Part shown: in pieces, positions 44,794 through 54,039 of the stretch
How the letters are laid out: each line of letters opens with the position of its first letter
Numbering within the stretch: position 1 is the first letter of the stretch
Assembly (NCBI GenBank): GCA_019233755.1
Contig: JAFAMD010000048.1
Span: 1 to 64,000, forward strand
DNA from: Acidobacteriaceae bacterium
Lineage (GTDB): Bacteria; Acidobacteriota; Terriglobia; Bryobacterales; Bryobacteraceae
Direction: 5' to 3'
Length of the DNA: 64,000 bases
Made by a program: the position numbers and the translations under genes
Notes under the pieces: generated by a model
Database searches by the model: none
What the model saw: the letters and a program-made list of their open reading frames with translations, nothing else
What the model was told of the DNA's origin: nothing

Positions 44794-45171
44794 AACGTAC
44801 ACTTACTACTTTTGCTCCCGTATCCTGAGCCGCTCAGAAACTCGAACGAATCGGTGATAAGAGATGTCCACAAGTTAGACGTGACGACAGCGGCGTTAGT
44901 CACCACCACGATCTCAGAACCAGCTTGGGGAAGAAAAGTCGAGTTCCGGTCACTCATCTTAAGAGTTCACCGTATTCAGTCCGATAATTAAACTGCGGCG
45001 CCATGGAGATTCCTTCGTGGGGGTATGCCTCAGCCTGAGACCGATCTGCGGTGATTCCAACCATCCTGTGGAACGCCAATCACCATCTGGAAACAAAAAT
45101 GCCCGGACAAGGGAAAGCCCTAGCATACATTGGTAATACAGAAGGTTAAGAATAGTTAAGCGATTTCTCGA
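44794..45171. other. 378-base divergent intergenic region, no gene seen
   Basis: This space separates the VWFA-related gene (minus) from the histidine kinase (plus) and must hold both promoters. I see no tRNA, riboswitch-like fold or strong repeat. A minus-strand frame at 44959-45192 has no ribosome binding site and no recognisable content. Confidence 0.45.
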
Positions 45172-46713
45172 ATGCCCGACGATTTTGCCCAACGCCGAAA
45201 GGATCTCTTGGACCTTTTGGTTTCACAGCTCAATGAATTTGTCGTTGTCTTGTTGGACCGGACGGGGAATTTTACTTCGTGGCATCCCGGTGTGTACACG
45301 CAACTGGGATACACGAAAGAGGAATTTATTGCAAAAAACCTGGAAATTCTTCTTCCGCTTGCGGATCGCCTGAGAGCTTCGGCTCAGCAGGAGTTGTCGG
45401 CTGCCGCAGAAACGGGAGCGGCGTCCGATACCCGGTGGCTGGTTCGCAAGGGCGGACAGCGCATTCTCGCCGAGGGTGTAACCATTCCTTTACGCAACGT
45501 CGCCGGGGAGTTACTGGGATTCGGCAAGGTCATTCAAGATGTGACCGAGCGGAAAAATGCCGAGGACGACCTGAAGGCGCTCGCCCGGGCGCTCGAAGAA
45601 TCGCCCGTCCTGATCTGGAGCTGGGACGGCGTAATCGAGCACTGGACCACCGGCTGCGAACGGCTCTATGGCTGGACGGCGCAGGAAGCGGTGGGTCAGG
45701 TATCCCATACGTTGTTGCGGACTACCTACCCGGCACCGCTCGAGGAGATCCATCAACATCTGCTCGCAACCGGCATGTGGCAAGGCGAGCTTCGCCAGTT
45801 CCGGCGCGACGGCTCTCCCGTGTACGTGGCGGCCCACTGGGTTCTTCTCTCCGACGATGCGGACGAACCGATCAGCATAATTTCGACCCACACCGACATC
45901 ACAGCGCGCCTGAAGATGCAGCAGGAATTGGAGGCGGTGAACGAGCGTTTGAAAAAAATGGCGCAGGAACTCGAGCGCTCCAATGAGGAACTCGAAGAGT
46001 TTGCGCGCATCGCCTCTCACGATCTGAGTGCTCCGATTACCAGTACGCGATGGCTGGTGGACCTGCTCACGACCCGGCACGCGAAGAACCTCGATCCTGA
46101 AGGGCAGAAGTGCCTTAAACAGATATCCGTGGGGCTGGAGCGCATGGCCGACCTGGTGGAAGCGGTTTTGACGCATGCCCGGGTAGGCAAGAGCGCAATC
46201 GGCTCTGCCGAAAGCGTAAACGCGGAGGATGCTCTTGCGATTGCTATCGAAAACCTGCAGAGGGATGTTCAGACTACAGGCGCGGAGATCAGCTATGATA
46301 CGCTGCCTGAACTTCTGATTCAGGCGCAGCCGCTTGCCCAACTCTTCCAGAATCTGCTCTCAAACGCCATTAAGTACCGTCCGCCGAATGCCCCGCCGGT
46401 GATACACGTCAGTGCTGATCGCGAAGGCGTGCTCTGGCGAGTTGCCGTACGTGACAACGGAATCGGCATCGAACCGGAGTGGCACGAGCGTATCTTTCAG
46501 CCCATGCAGCGGCGGCACGGAATGAATATTGCCGGCAGCGGCATCGGGCTGGCGACCTGCAGGAAGATCGTGACACGCGCCGGCGGCCGGATTTGGGTGG
46601 AATCCCAGCCCGGTTCCGGATCGACCTTTTACTTCACGTTGCCGGGTGCAGCCGACCCGCGCTCCGAGGCGGCGAAGGAGACCGCCGCGACCACGCAATT
46701 CGGCGTGGGCTGA
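45172..46713 (+). CDS. PAS-domain sensor histidine kinase
   Basis: This 513-residue protein has no membrane segment and should be cytosolic. A first PAS domain (about 10-130) reads LNEFVVVLLDRTGNFTSWHPG. A second (about 135-255) reads SPVLIWSWDGVIEHWTTGCERLYGWTAQEAVG and ends in ISIISTHTDITARLKMQ. A coiled segment leads to the HisKA box FARIASHDLSAPI (phospho-acceptor His283), followed by a HATPase with LLSNAIKYRPP, DNGIGI and GSGIGLATCRKIVTRAGG. The likely partner is the NarL-type regulator 226 bases downstream. The signal is unknown; two PAS domains suggest a soluble ligand or redox input. Confidence 0.92.
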   Translation: MPDDFAQRRKDLLDLLVSQLNEFVVVLLDRTGNFTSWHPGVYTQLGYTKEEFIAKNLEILLPLADRLRASAQQELSAAAETGAASDTRWLVRKGGQRILAEGVTIPLRNVAGELLGFGKVIQDVTERKNAEDDLKALARALEESPVLIWSWDGVIEHWTTGCERLYGWTAQEAVGQVSHTLLRTTYPAPLEEIHQHLLATGMWQGELRQFRRDGSPVYVAAHWVLLSDDADEPISIISTHTDITARLKMQQELEAVNERLKKMAQELERSNEELEEFARIASHDLSAPITSTRWLVDLLTTRHAKNLDPEGQKCLKQISVGLERMADLVEAVLTHARVGKSAIGSAESVNAEDALAIAIENLQRDVQTTGAEISYDTLPELLIQAQPLAQLFQNLLSNAIKYRPPNAPPVIHVSADREGVLWRVAVRDNGIGIEPEWHERIFQPMQRRHGMNIAGSGIGLATCRKIVTRAGGRIWVESQPGSGSTFYFTLPGAADPRSEAAKETAATTQFGVG

Positions 46714-46939
46714 AACAGCGCGATCCCTGTCTGACAGATTTCTTTCCACTCAATGAGCCCAACTTTGCCCGTATTGTCTCGAGTCGAATCCGCGTCAGAC
46801 ACCAAAGGCTCATTTGTGATCACAACCTCACGCGTGCCCGGCGACACGACGGGGGAGATTCCGCTTACGAAGGGGAGGGTCCGGGCTAGCCTAAGTCCAG
46901 GTAGGATGATTCGTAACAGGTCAAATCAGGGAGGGTCAT

Positions 46940-47581
46940 GTGGCATCACCTGAACCAATCGCAACCTCGGGTAGCCGTCGGGCAAAGTTGTTGTTTGCAG
47001 ACGACCATCAACTGGTCTTGGATGCCCTGCTGTTTATGGCGAGCCCACACTTCGAGGTTCGTGGCGTCGATAATCTCAAATCGTTCGAAAATACTGTCGC
47101 CGGCTTCGCTCCCGACCTGGTGATTCTCGATGTCCGTATGCCCGACGGAGACGGCTTCGAGGCTGCGCGGCGGGTACTCGAGAACCACCCCGGAATGAAG
47201 CTGATGTTTTTGTCTATGCACACCGAGGCCAAGTTTGTGAAACGAGCTGTAGAAGTGGGCGCCCAGGGCTATCTTTCTAAGCGCGCGCCGATGGACGAGC
47301 TTATGTTGGCTATACGGACCGTGCTCAATGGGGGAAAATACATTGGTTCGCGTGTGCAGCCGGCCGAAGAATCACACGTTACGCCGGAAGGCTCATTGAC
47401 CGAGCGCCAGATCGAAGTGCTGCGGCTGATCGCGCAGGGCTGCTCGGCCAAGGAAATTGCCAGCCGGCTGAATATCTCCGTGCGTACGGCTGAGTTTCAT
47501 CGAGCTGCCATTATGGACCGTCTGAAGCTGCACTCAACAGCCATGATGACGCGGTACGCGGTTGAGAGAGGTATCGCGTAA
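46940..47581 (+). CDS. NarL/LuxR-family response regulator
   Basis: This 213-residue regulator has a receiver domain (about 15-130) with phospho-acceptor Asp64 in LVILDVRMPDGDGF and Lys in YLSKRAP. The C-terminal LuxR helix-turn-helix reads LTERQIEVLRLIAQGCSAKEIASRLNISVRTAEFHRAAIMDRLKL. The start is a GTG at 46940 with GGGAGGG about 5 bases upstream. Pairing with the preceding PAS kinase is inferred from order and spacing, though NarL-type regulators more often pair with HisKA_3 kinases. Targets are not visible. Confidence 0.92.
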   Translation: MASPEPIATSGSRRAKLLFADDHQLVLDALLFMASPHFEVRGVDNLKSFENTVAGFAPDLVILDVRMPDGDGFEAARRVLENHPGMKLMFLSMHTEAKFVKRAVEVGAQGYLSKRAPMDELMLAIRTVLNGGKYIGSRVQPAEESHVTPEGSLTERQIEVLRLIAQGCSAKEIASRLNISVRTAEFHRAAIMDRLKLHSTAMMTRYAVERGIA

Positions 47582-47623
47582 ACCTCCGTCGTTCGGACAG
47601 CCCGATGCTCGAAACTGGAAGAG

Positions 47624-48043
47624 ATGACATGGTTTGTCTGGGCTCTCCTCTCGGCAGTGTTCGCAGCCGCTACGGCCATTCTTGCAAAACTTGGCGTGGC
47701 GGGCGTCGATGCGAATTTTGCAACCGCCGTCCGCACGACTGTGGTTGTTGTGTTCACGTGGCTGATTGCCTACACCTTCCGGCCATCAGGCGGTTTCCAC
47801 GTTCCATCCAATAGCACGTGGCTCTACCTCGTTCTATCCGGGCTCGCCACAGGTTTGTCCTGGCTCTGTTATTTCCGCGCGCTCCAAGCCGGGCCGGCTT
47901 CGCGGGTCGCCCCTATTGACAAACTCAGTGTCGCCCTAGTCATCGTGTTCGCCACCGTGTTCCTCGGTGAGAGGCTTACGTGGGGGAAGGCGCTCGGCGG
48001 CGCCTTTATCGTTGCAGGTGCGATTTTTGTTGCGTTCGATTAG
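47624..48043 (+). CDS. half-size EamA/DMT-family transporter
   Basis: This 139-residue protein has four to five hydrophobic helices and a single EamA repeat (MTWFVWALLSAVFAAATAILAKLGVAGVD ... RALQAGPASRVAPIDKLSVALVIVFATVFLGERLTW). Full EamA proteins carry two such repeats, so this would work as a dimer, as small-multidrug-type proteins do. GGAAGAG precedes the ATG. It follows the regulator gene and ends overlapping the convergent hydrolase by 38 bases. The substrate is unknown. Confidence 0.88.
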   Translation: MTWFVWALLSAVFAAATAILAKLGVAGVDANFATAVRTTVVVVFTWLIAYTFRPSGGFHVPSNSTWLYLVLSGLATGLSWLCYFRALQAGPASRVAPIDKLSVALVIVFATVFLGERLTWGKALGGAFIVAGAIFVAFD

Positions 48044-49844
48044 CTTGCGTCCCGGCGGCGAGGTTTGCCGCCGTTCGCGGATGATGCCTCGTCACTGTTT
48101 CCACAGGGATTAACGGCAGAATCAGAGCCGAGGGGTAATTCTTATCGTGGAATACAGTTTGGCGCGCCTTCGTGAGTTTGGCAAGATCTGCATTTGGGCT
48201 TGTCCCGTTTAAATTCCGGTCGAATCGCGGAAAATTGCTGCTCGAGATCTCCAGCCGAAGCCGATGTCCGGGATAAAACACGTAGCTCGTAACACCGGCA
48301 TCAATGCTGATCTGGTAGGGTGAATTCCGCTTCACAAAAACCGGATGATCGGGCGCGAGCCGATACCTCAATCGCTGGATCCCGTCCGTCACCAGAAGCG
48401 GCTGTCCGTCCGGCTGTACATCGACGAGTTTTGCCGTGAAGTCCGTGTCGTTCGCGGAGGTGGCGACGTAAAGGAGAGCGCGCACCTGGCCAGTGGTTTC
48501 CATGGCTTGCGTCAGGGGTAATGACGTGAAAACCAGAACGTCCGCGCGCTTTTCGACCTTCGCTTGATCAAGCGGCCCGGGCGGCAGAATACCAGGATCG
48601 CAGCAGACCGCTCCGCCGGCTGTTGGAACCGGGAGACGCGGATCATACGTGAACCGGTCTGCCTGGGCGCCGTTCGCCTCGTGCCATTGCAGAATGCCAT
48701 CACCCGAACTCGAGTTGGCGTGGCCGCTGCTGGTGAGGTAGATGGGCGTGTAGCGGGTACGGGCAAGCGGCCATTCGTGCTCTTCGCGCCACTCGTTCGG
48801 GCCCATGACGAAGATATGGAGCAGCGCGGGTGGAGCGTTCTGCTTCGCGCTCAGCGTGTCTTTCTTCACCCAGCGGTCGAACCAGTCGGCTTGCACTGCC
48901 CGAATAGGAATGTGGGCATCCGGTCCGAAATCGCGCGTCGGAAACTCTAGGGCAGGATTGTGCGCCCACGGGCCGATCCAGGTTTCGACCGCGTCATGTT
49001 GTAAGGCCAGGCGGGAGAACGCATCCAGGTCGCTTTCGGCATAGTTATCGAACCAGCCCCCGAGCGAAAGTACGGGAATGGTCACACGGCGGCTTTCCTG
49101 TCGGATACTGCGCGCTCTCCAGTAGCCGTCATAGGAAGGATGACTTACGGCATCCCGCCAGACTCGCAAAACGGTGCCGGTTGCCGCCACGTCAGCGGTA
49201 CGTAACGGCAAATGGCCGATATAGGTCGCAAACAGGAATCGTTTCTGGTTCGGTGGCGTGAGGTTTTCTGAGAGCCATACCAGGCGATGCCCCAGCTTCA
49301 TCGCACCGCCGGACGAATAAAACCGATCCAGGTATTCGTCGTCCCCCGAACACATGGGAGAGATTGCGTCGAGATGAGGGTTTTCTTGCACCGCCGCCCA
49401 CCATTGGGCTAGGCCCAGGTAAGAACTACCCGCCATCGCGACGCGGCCGTTTGACCATGGCTGGGCGGCGATCCAGTCGATCGTATCGTTGCCGTCCGGA
49501 CCTTCCTGCTCGACCGGACCGAATACGCCTTGGGATCCATAACGGCCGCGAACATCCTGAATCACCACCGCATAGCCTCGCAGGACAAAGTAGCGATAGC
49601 TGGCGCTGGCGGAGGATCTGCGATTGTAGGGAGTGCGAACCAGCACAGTGGGCCAGCGCCCGGTCGCCTGAGGAAGAAATACGTCAGCCGCCAGATCCAC
49701 TCCGTCACGCATGCGAATCAATATCCCCAGCAGGCCCGTCGGGCCGCCCTGATACGGACTTTTCTCAATCACTTGTGCGCCGAACAAGCCCGAAGCGAGG
49801 AGCAAGGCGATAGGGCCAAATATGGACAACAGCCGGATCATCAC
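48006..49844 (-). CDS. exported CocE/NonD-family hydrolase (X-Pro dipeptidyl-peptidase-like)
   Basis: This 612-residue protein begins with a signal peptide (MMIRLLSIFGPIALLLASGLFGA). The alpha/beta-hydrolase part has RMRDGVDLAADVFLP, VRTPYNR, GYAVVIQDVRGRYGSQG and the nucleophile GSSYLG. LSLGGWFDNY and GPWAHNP (catalytic His region) follow. The C-terminal jelly-roll (about 400-580) contains YVFYPGHRLRLEISSSNFPRFDRN. This is the S15/CocE architecture; members cleave esters, amides or X-Pro peptides. Its start overlaps the YggS stop by 4 bases, so the two are coupled. Confidence 0.91.
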   Translation of the reverse strand: MMIRLLSIFGPIALLLASGLFGAQVIEKSPYQGGPTGLLGILIRMRDGVDLAADVFLPQATGRWPTVLVRTPYNRRSSASASYRYFVLRGYAVVIQDVRGRYGSQGVFGPVEQEGPDGNDTIDWIAAQPWSNGRVAMAGSSYLGLAQWWAAVQENPHLDAISPMCSGDDEYLDRFYSSGGAMKLGHRLVWLSENLTPPNQKRFLFATYIGHLPLRTADVAATGTVLRVWRDAVSHPSYDGYWRARSIRQESRRVTIPVLSLGGWFDNYAESDLDAFSRLALQHDAVETWIGPWAHNPALEFPTRDFGPDAHIPIRAVQADWFDRWVKKDTLSAKQNAPPALLHIFVMGPNEWREEHEWPLARTRYTPIYLTSSGHANSSSGDGILQWHEANGAQADRFTYDPRLPVPTAGGAVCCDPGILPPGPLDQAKVEKRADVLVFTSLPLTQAMETTGQVRALLYVATSANDTDFTAKLVDVQPDGQPLLVTDGIQRLRYRLAPDHPVFVKRNSPYQISIDAGVTSYVFYPGHRLRLEISSSNFPRFDRNLNGTSPNADLAKLTKARQTVFHDKNYPSALILPLIPVETVTRHHPRTAANLAAGTQANRTQQKSHLQR

Positions 49845-50554
49845 GCCGCGGGAATGGTGCTGGTTTGGGGCTTGGGACGTGGCCCAAAAAGAGCTGTGCC
49901 GATCCGAATGATAGTTGCACCCTCCTCGATCGCGACTTCCAGGTCACCGGACATGCCCATCGAAAGATCGCGCAGTTGATACTGGCGCGCCAGGACCGCG
50001 AGTTTCCGGAAATAAGGTCTGGAGTGCTCCGGATCCTCCGACCATGGCGGCATGGTCATGAGCCCCCTCAGGCGCAGATGCGTACATTTTTGCGCTGCAC
50101 CCAGCAGTTGAGGGATATCGTCTGGTGCGGCGCCAGCCTTGGCTTGCTCAGGAGAAAGCTTGATCTCGAGCAGCACATCCAGCAGTCTCCCGCGTGCGGC
50201 TGCAGCATCCTGTAGCCGCTCGATCAGACGAATGGAATCAGCCGTTTGGACCACATCGAATAGGCTGCAGGCCAGCCGGGCTTTATTCGACTGGAGGTGT
50301 CCGATGAGATGGAAGCGCGCTTCGCCGAGATCCGCCAGGGCAGTCTGCTTCTCGGCAAACTCCTGAACGTAGTTTTCGCCAAAGTCCCGAATGCCCGCGG
50401 CATACGCTGCCCGGATATATGCAGCAGAGAATTTCTTGGATACCGCTACTAACGTTACGTCCGATCGCGATCGGCCGCTTTGTTTGACTGCTCGCGCAAT
50501 CCTTTCCTCCACAAGCTGGAGGCGGCCCGCGAAATTGGAGTCTTCAGGTGACAA
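49841..50554 (-). CDS. YggS/PLPBP-family pyridoxal phosphate homeostasis protein
   Basis: These cytosolic proteins bind PLP and maintain vitamin B6 and amino-acid balance. The motifs are VTLVAVSKKF (PLP lysine), RDFGENYVQEF, FHLIGHLQSNKARLA and the C-terminal SMGMSGDLEVAIEEGATIIRIGTALFGPR. The start is uncertain: TTG 50554 (237 residues) fits the usual family N-terminus, while an upstream ATG at 50629 adds 25 residues with no family character and overlaps the divergent gene by 82 bases. The stop overlaps the CocE-like gene start. Confidence 0.9.
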   Translation of the reverse strand: MSPEDSNFAGRLQLVEERIARAVKQSGRSRSDVTLVAVSKKFSAAYIRAAYAAGIRDFGENYVQEFAEKQTALADLGEARFHLIGHLQSNKARLACSLFDVVQTADSIRLIERLQDAAAARGRLLDVLLEIKLSPEQAKAGAAPDDIPQLLGAAQKCTHLRLRGLMTMPPWSEDPEHSRPYFRKLAVLARQYQLRDLSMGMSGDLEVAIEEGATIIRIGTALFGPRPKPQTSTIPAA

Positions 50555-52080
50555 AACTCTATGATAAGAGTCCGGCAAAGGCTGCCAAAACCGAAAACCC
50601 GGAACAGCTGCTGAACACCATTTCAACATTCGTGAATGCTTGCCGCCGCCCGGCAGTGCTCGAGTACGGCGAAGAGCCGATCCCTTTAAAGCCCGGTGAG
50701 TATGTTCTCGAGATTAGAGCCGGCCGACTGGGGCTCGAGGTTTGGGACGAGACGCGCTGCATCTCGCGGCGCATTCTTGCCGTCGAACGCATATCCACGG
50801 CAGTGCTTGATTGCACCGTTCAACGCTTCGGAGGAAAATGCGGCAAGCTTACCGTTCTTGACCTGGATCGTCCCCAGGCGGCGCACCGCTCTCTTATCGG
50901 AAACCGGCAAAGCTTCGCGGAAAAGTTCCGGCGTATGCTGTCCCGCCAGTTTCCGGATTGGGAGATCACGACACTATCCAGCGGCCTCGATCTGCAGCGC
51001 TCATTTTCTTCGAGGTTCCCGCGAGCATGGCTTACCCGCGCGAATAGGGCAATCGCGGCAATGGCTTGTCCTGCGGAGGAAGACGAGGCCGCCATGCTGA
51101 CATTCGCGCTGCTGTGGCACGGTTATCTGCGAAAGCAGAGTCCGCCGCAGGATCACCTTTCCCTGGCTTTGTTTTTGCCGGAAGGCGCCGGAAATCTTAC
51201 AGCGCACCGCTTACGGTGGCTGACCGGTGCTTCGCTGCGTTTCACCCTGTTCCTGTTCAATCAGCACGGCTCGGCCGGGGAAGTCGACCCGGATGATCTC
51301 GGTAATCTGCAAACTCGCGTCGCATCGCAGTACGCGCCGCCGCAAATCGCCGTCGAAATTAGAAAACTGTTGGACCGCCTCAGAACCATCGACGGCGTAG
51401 GATGGTCCCCCGAACTCAACGGCAGCTTGAGCATCTCTTGCCGAGGCCTCGAATTCGCACGTATCGAAGGCGGCCGCATCCTGCTGGGCCTCGAAGAGAG
51501 GCGGGAGTTGAGCGCGTGCCACACTGAAGACGTGGAGCACTTCGCGATGCGCCTGTCCGGCCTCTCCGCAAGATCCCCGGCAGCGTTCGCGCCTCGCGTT
51601 TTTCCTGAGCGCTGGTTTGAAACGGCTGTTCGATCCCACCTGACATCTATCTATCCCGAGCTGATTACCGATACGGTGCATGCGCAAGTGTTGTCGTTTG
51701 CTGCTACAAACCGTGATCTGATTGACCTTCTCGCAGTCACTCGTTCGGGCAGGCTTGTTGTGCTTGAATTGAAAGCCGCTGAAGATATCCAGCTGCCTTT
51801 TCAAGCCATGGACTACTGGATGCGTATTCGCTGGCATGCCGAGCGAGGCGAACTACAGCACCTCTTCCCTGGCGTGGCCGTAATGCCACTGCCCCCCATT
51901 CTCCTGCTGGTTGCGCCGGCGATGACATTCCATCCTGCTACCGAATCCGTCCTGCGCTATTTTGCGTCTGATATTGAAGTGGAACGAGTGGGCGTCAATA
52001 CAGAGTGGCAAAAGCGCTTTCAGGTGGTACTACGCCTCCGCGGCGCTGAAGTCCCCGCATCGCATCGGAGTTCTGAATAA
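50548..52080 (+). CDS. hypothetical protein with possible C-terminal PD-(D/E)xK nuclease-like domain
   Basis: This 510-residue protein has an N-terminal region about a cis-encoded strand pattern (ISTFVNACRRPAVLEYGEEPIPLKPGEYVLEIRAGRLGLEVWD) that I do not recognise. In the C-terminal third, NRDLIDLLAVTRSGRLVVLELKAAEDIQLPFQAMDYWMRIRWH resembles the D...ExK core of NucS/restriction-like nuclease folds: an Asp-bearing strand, then ELK. No catalytic role is proven. The start GTG 50548 overlaps the divergent YggS start. The next gene begins inside its stop (TAATG), indicating a tight pair. Confidence 0.7.
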   Translation: MTKLYDKSPAKAAKTENPEQLLNTISTFVNACRRPAVLEYGEEPIPLKPGEYVLEIRAGRLGLEVWDETRCISRRILAVERISTAVLDCTVQRFGGKCGKLTVLDLDRPQAAHRSLIGNRQSFAEKFRRMLSRQFPDWEITTLSSGLDLQRSFSSRFPRAWLTRANRAIAAMACPAEEDEAAMLTFALLWHGYLRKQSPPQDHLSLALFLPEGAGNLTAHRLRWLTGASLRFTLFLFNQHGSAGEVDPDDLGNLQTRVASQYAPPQIAVEIRKLLDRLRTIDGVGWSPELNGSLSISCRGLEFARIEGGRILLGLEERRELSACHTEDVEHFAMRLSGLSARSPAAFAPRVFPERWFETAVRSHLTSIYPELITDTVHAQVLSFAATNRDLIDLLAVTRSGRLVVLELKAAEDIQLPFQAMDYWMRIRWHAERGELQHLFPGVAVMPLPPILLLVAPAMTFHPATESVLRYFASDIEVERVGVNTEWQKRFQVVLRLRGAEVPASHRSSE

Positions 52081-52973
52081 TGTTCGATAGCCTGATTCAC
52101 ATTAAGAAAGCAATTGGTACTCTAAACCCGCAACACGTTCGCGACCTGAGTGAGCGACCCATTCGCATCGCCCTGCATGCCTCGAATCAGGACGCGTACC
52201 GGCAAATGGAAGAATTTTTCCTGAGTCAGTTGACTCCGGCGCGGCGGCGCCAATCTGCCCTCCTGCTCGCCCGCGCGCCGATTCCGCCCTCGACGCAACC
52301 ATTCGACCTGCACGTCTACGACTCCGGGACGCTCGCGCCGGAAAAGGCGCTGGTGTTTCATCCCCATCACACGCAAGCATTCGTACTCAAGGTGCTCGCA
52401 AACAATCCGTCGTCAGGTGTTGTGCTGGCCCAGCGCTTCGTGCCGTTCCGGCGCCCATTTATCGACCGGGTCATTGCAAAAACCGCCCGCGAGAACACAT
52501 TGTTCTCGATTTCAACCGCTCTGCCGGACGTGATCCCGAGCATCATCGAATTGCCTTGGGCAGTTGCCGAATTCGCCTCCGACACAGCGTTCTTAACAAT
52601 GAACCAGGTTCGGATGGCTTTTTTGCTGGCCGCTGCGAGCGACCGTGAAGTGGGATACATGCAGCAGAAGGCAGAAATCGCGAGTGTGATCGGAAGTGCT
52701 TTCGGCTGGCGGGCGCTGGCCCGGCAACTCGTCGGCAAAATTCCGTTTGGCGGCGGCCTTATCGCCAAGGCCGCAGTGGCATATGCCGGAACCAGAGTCC
52801 TGGGGCTTTCTCTCGAGCGCTACTACAGCATCGGTTTCACGTACACTCGCGAAGAGCGGGACCAGATCTATTCGGAAGCCTTTCGGCAGGGCAAACAGGT
52901 TGCTTTGAAAATGGTCAGCTATATCCGGCCTGAACTGACTGCAAAGCTCAATGGCCGGGCTCAACAGCGCTGA
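52080..52973 (+). CDS. hypothetical protein with DUF697-like C-terminal region
   Basis: This 297-residue protein starts with MFDSLIHIKKAIGTLNPQHVRDLSERPIRI and a soluble, possibly GTPase-like fold remnant. No Walker motif is visible. The C-terminal half (about 170-270) has hydrophobic helices reading VIGSAFGWRALARQLVGKIPFGGGLIAKAAVAYAGTRVLGLSLERYY, much like DUF697, which is found on membrane-associated GTPases (YcjF type). It is coupled to the preceding gene by a one-base overlap. Together they suggest a membrane-associated pair of unknown job. Confidence 0.7.
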   Translation: MFDSLIHIKKAIGTLNPQHVRDLSERPIRIALHASNQDAYRQMEEFFLSQLTPARRRQSALLLARAPIPPSTQPFDLHVYDSGTLAPEKALVFHPHHTQAFVLKVLANNPSSGVVLAQRFVPFRRPFIDRVIAKTARENTLFSISTALPDVIPSIIELPWAVAEFASDTAFLTMNQVRMAFLLAAASDREVGYMQQKAEIASVIGSAFGWRALARQLVGKIPFGGGLIAKAAVAYAGTRVLGLSLERYYSIGFTYTREERDQIYSEAFRQGKQVALKMVSYIRPELTAKLNGRAQQR

Positions 52974-53118
52974 AAGCGGCAGTACCAGCATCAATTGTGC
53001 CTGGACGACGCTTGACCAGGAAACCTGAAAGCGAATGGCACGTCGTTTGCTTTAGAATGAGACGATCTTTCCAATTGTGCACTTGTCCCACATTGGATGA
53101 TGAAGTGAACCAGTATCT

Positions 53119-53946
53119 ATGACCAAACGTATTCTCCTTTCGTTGTTGGCGGCCGTTTCTCTCCTGAACGCGGACACGTTGGTGCTTCGTGACGGAACCC
53201 GGATTGACGGACGACTATTGGGCAGCGATGGCGAGTCTGTTCGTTTCCAAGCGTCGGGTGGCCAGGCGAGCACCTACTACCGTGACCAGATTGAATCGCT
53301 CCGGTTCGGCAAGGAGTCGGGCTCTTATCAGCAGGGCGCAGCATATCCTCCGCCAAATCCCGGCTACTCGCAGAATCCGCCTCAAGGCCATCCACCCGAT
53401 ACGTATGCTGCTCCGGCCGGGGCGCCCGCCGGTAGCGTGGCCGGTGTTGAAGTGCCGGCAGGAACCCAGATTGTCGTTCGCCTGATCGATCCCGTGAACT
53501 CGGAACGAGACACCTTGGGACAGACCTATCGCGCGACGATAGATGAGCCGGTTCTGGAGAATGGACAGGCGGTAATCCCTCGTGGTGCAGATGCGGTAGT
53601 AGCCCTGGTGGACGATCAGCAATCCGGCAAATTCGCCGGACGCACTGTCATGACGCTTGCGCTCCGAAATGTAACCGTGAACGGCCGCGCCTACGACGTG
53701 ACGACAGCAGGAGTAGCGCAGGCTAGCAGCTCTCGCGGCAAGCGTTCGGGTGAAGTTATCGGCGGGACCGCTGCTTTAGGCGCCATCATCGGCGCAATCG
53801 CGGGCGGCGGCAAGGGCGCTGCCATCGGCGCGGGTTCCGGCGCAGCAGTCGGCGCGGCCGGCCAGGTGCTGACGTCGGGCCAAAAGGTAAAGGTCCCTTC
53901 CGAAACGCGGTTGACTTTCACGCTGCAAAACCCTATCGACCTCTGA
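53119..53946 (+). CDS. exported glycine-zipper protein of unknown function
   Basis: This 275-residue protein has a signal peptide (MTKRILLSLLAAVSLLNA). A small N-terminal domain (LVLRDGTRIDGRLLGSDGESVRF) and a Pro/Gln/Tyr-rich linker follow. A beta-rich domain (about 115-195: VEVPAGTQIVVRLIDPVNSERDTLGQTYRATID ... VNGRAYDVTTA) comes next, then a Gly/Ala zipper (GGTAALGAIIGAIAGGGKGAAIGAGSGAAVGAAG). Glycine zippers pack or insert in membranes. The overall plan is common in acidobacterial envelope proteins, but the role is unknown. It is followed by an intrinsic terminator. Confidence 0.8.
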   Translation: MTKRILLSLLAAVSLLNADTLVLRDGTRIDGRLLGSDGESVRFQASGGQASTYYRDQIESLRFGKESGSYQQGAAYPPPNPGYSQNPPQGHPPDTYAAPAGAPAGSVAGVEVPAGTQIVVRLIDPVNSERDTLGQTYRATIDEPVLENGQAVIPRGADAVVALVDDQQSGKFAGRTVMTLALRNVTVNGRAYDVTTAGVAQASSSRGKRSGEVIGGTAALGAIIGAIAGGGKGAAIGAGSGAAVGAAGQVLTSGQKVKVPSETRLTFTLQNPIDL

Positions 53947-53973
53947 TCTTCGCCGTTTGAAGGAGTCGCACGA

Positions 53974-54005
53974 AAAGGGAGCATGTCCACATGCTCTCTT
54001 TTTTT
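53974..54005 (+). terminator. Rho-independent terminator after glycine-zipper gene
   Basis: GAGCATG and CATGCTC form a 7-base perfect stem with a TCCA loop, followed by T-rich TCTTTTTTT. This is a clear intrinsic terminator. It overlaps an in-frame upstream extension of the next gene, which is one reason to start that gene later, at 54040. Confidence 0.85.
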
Positions 54006-54039
54006 GTATGCGACAGAACCCGTAGCGGACACTAACAAT

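Noticed and set aside
46753-46953. 66-codon frame between the histidine kinase and the response regulator
   Set aside because: It has no recognisable content and overlaps the well-placed Shine-Dalgarno and GTG start of the regulator gene.
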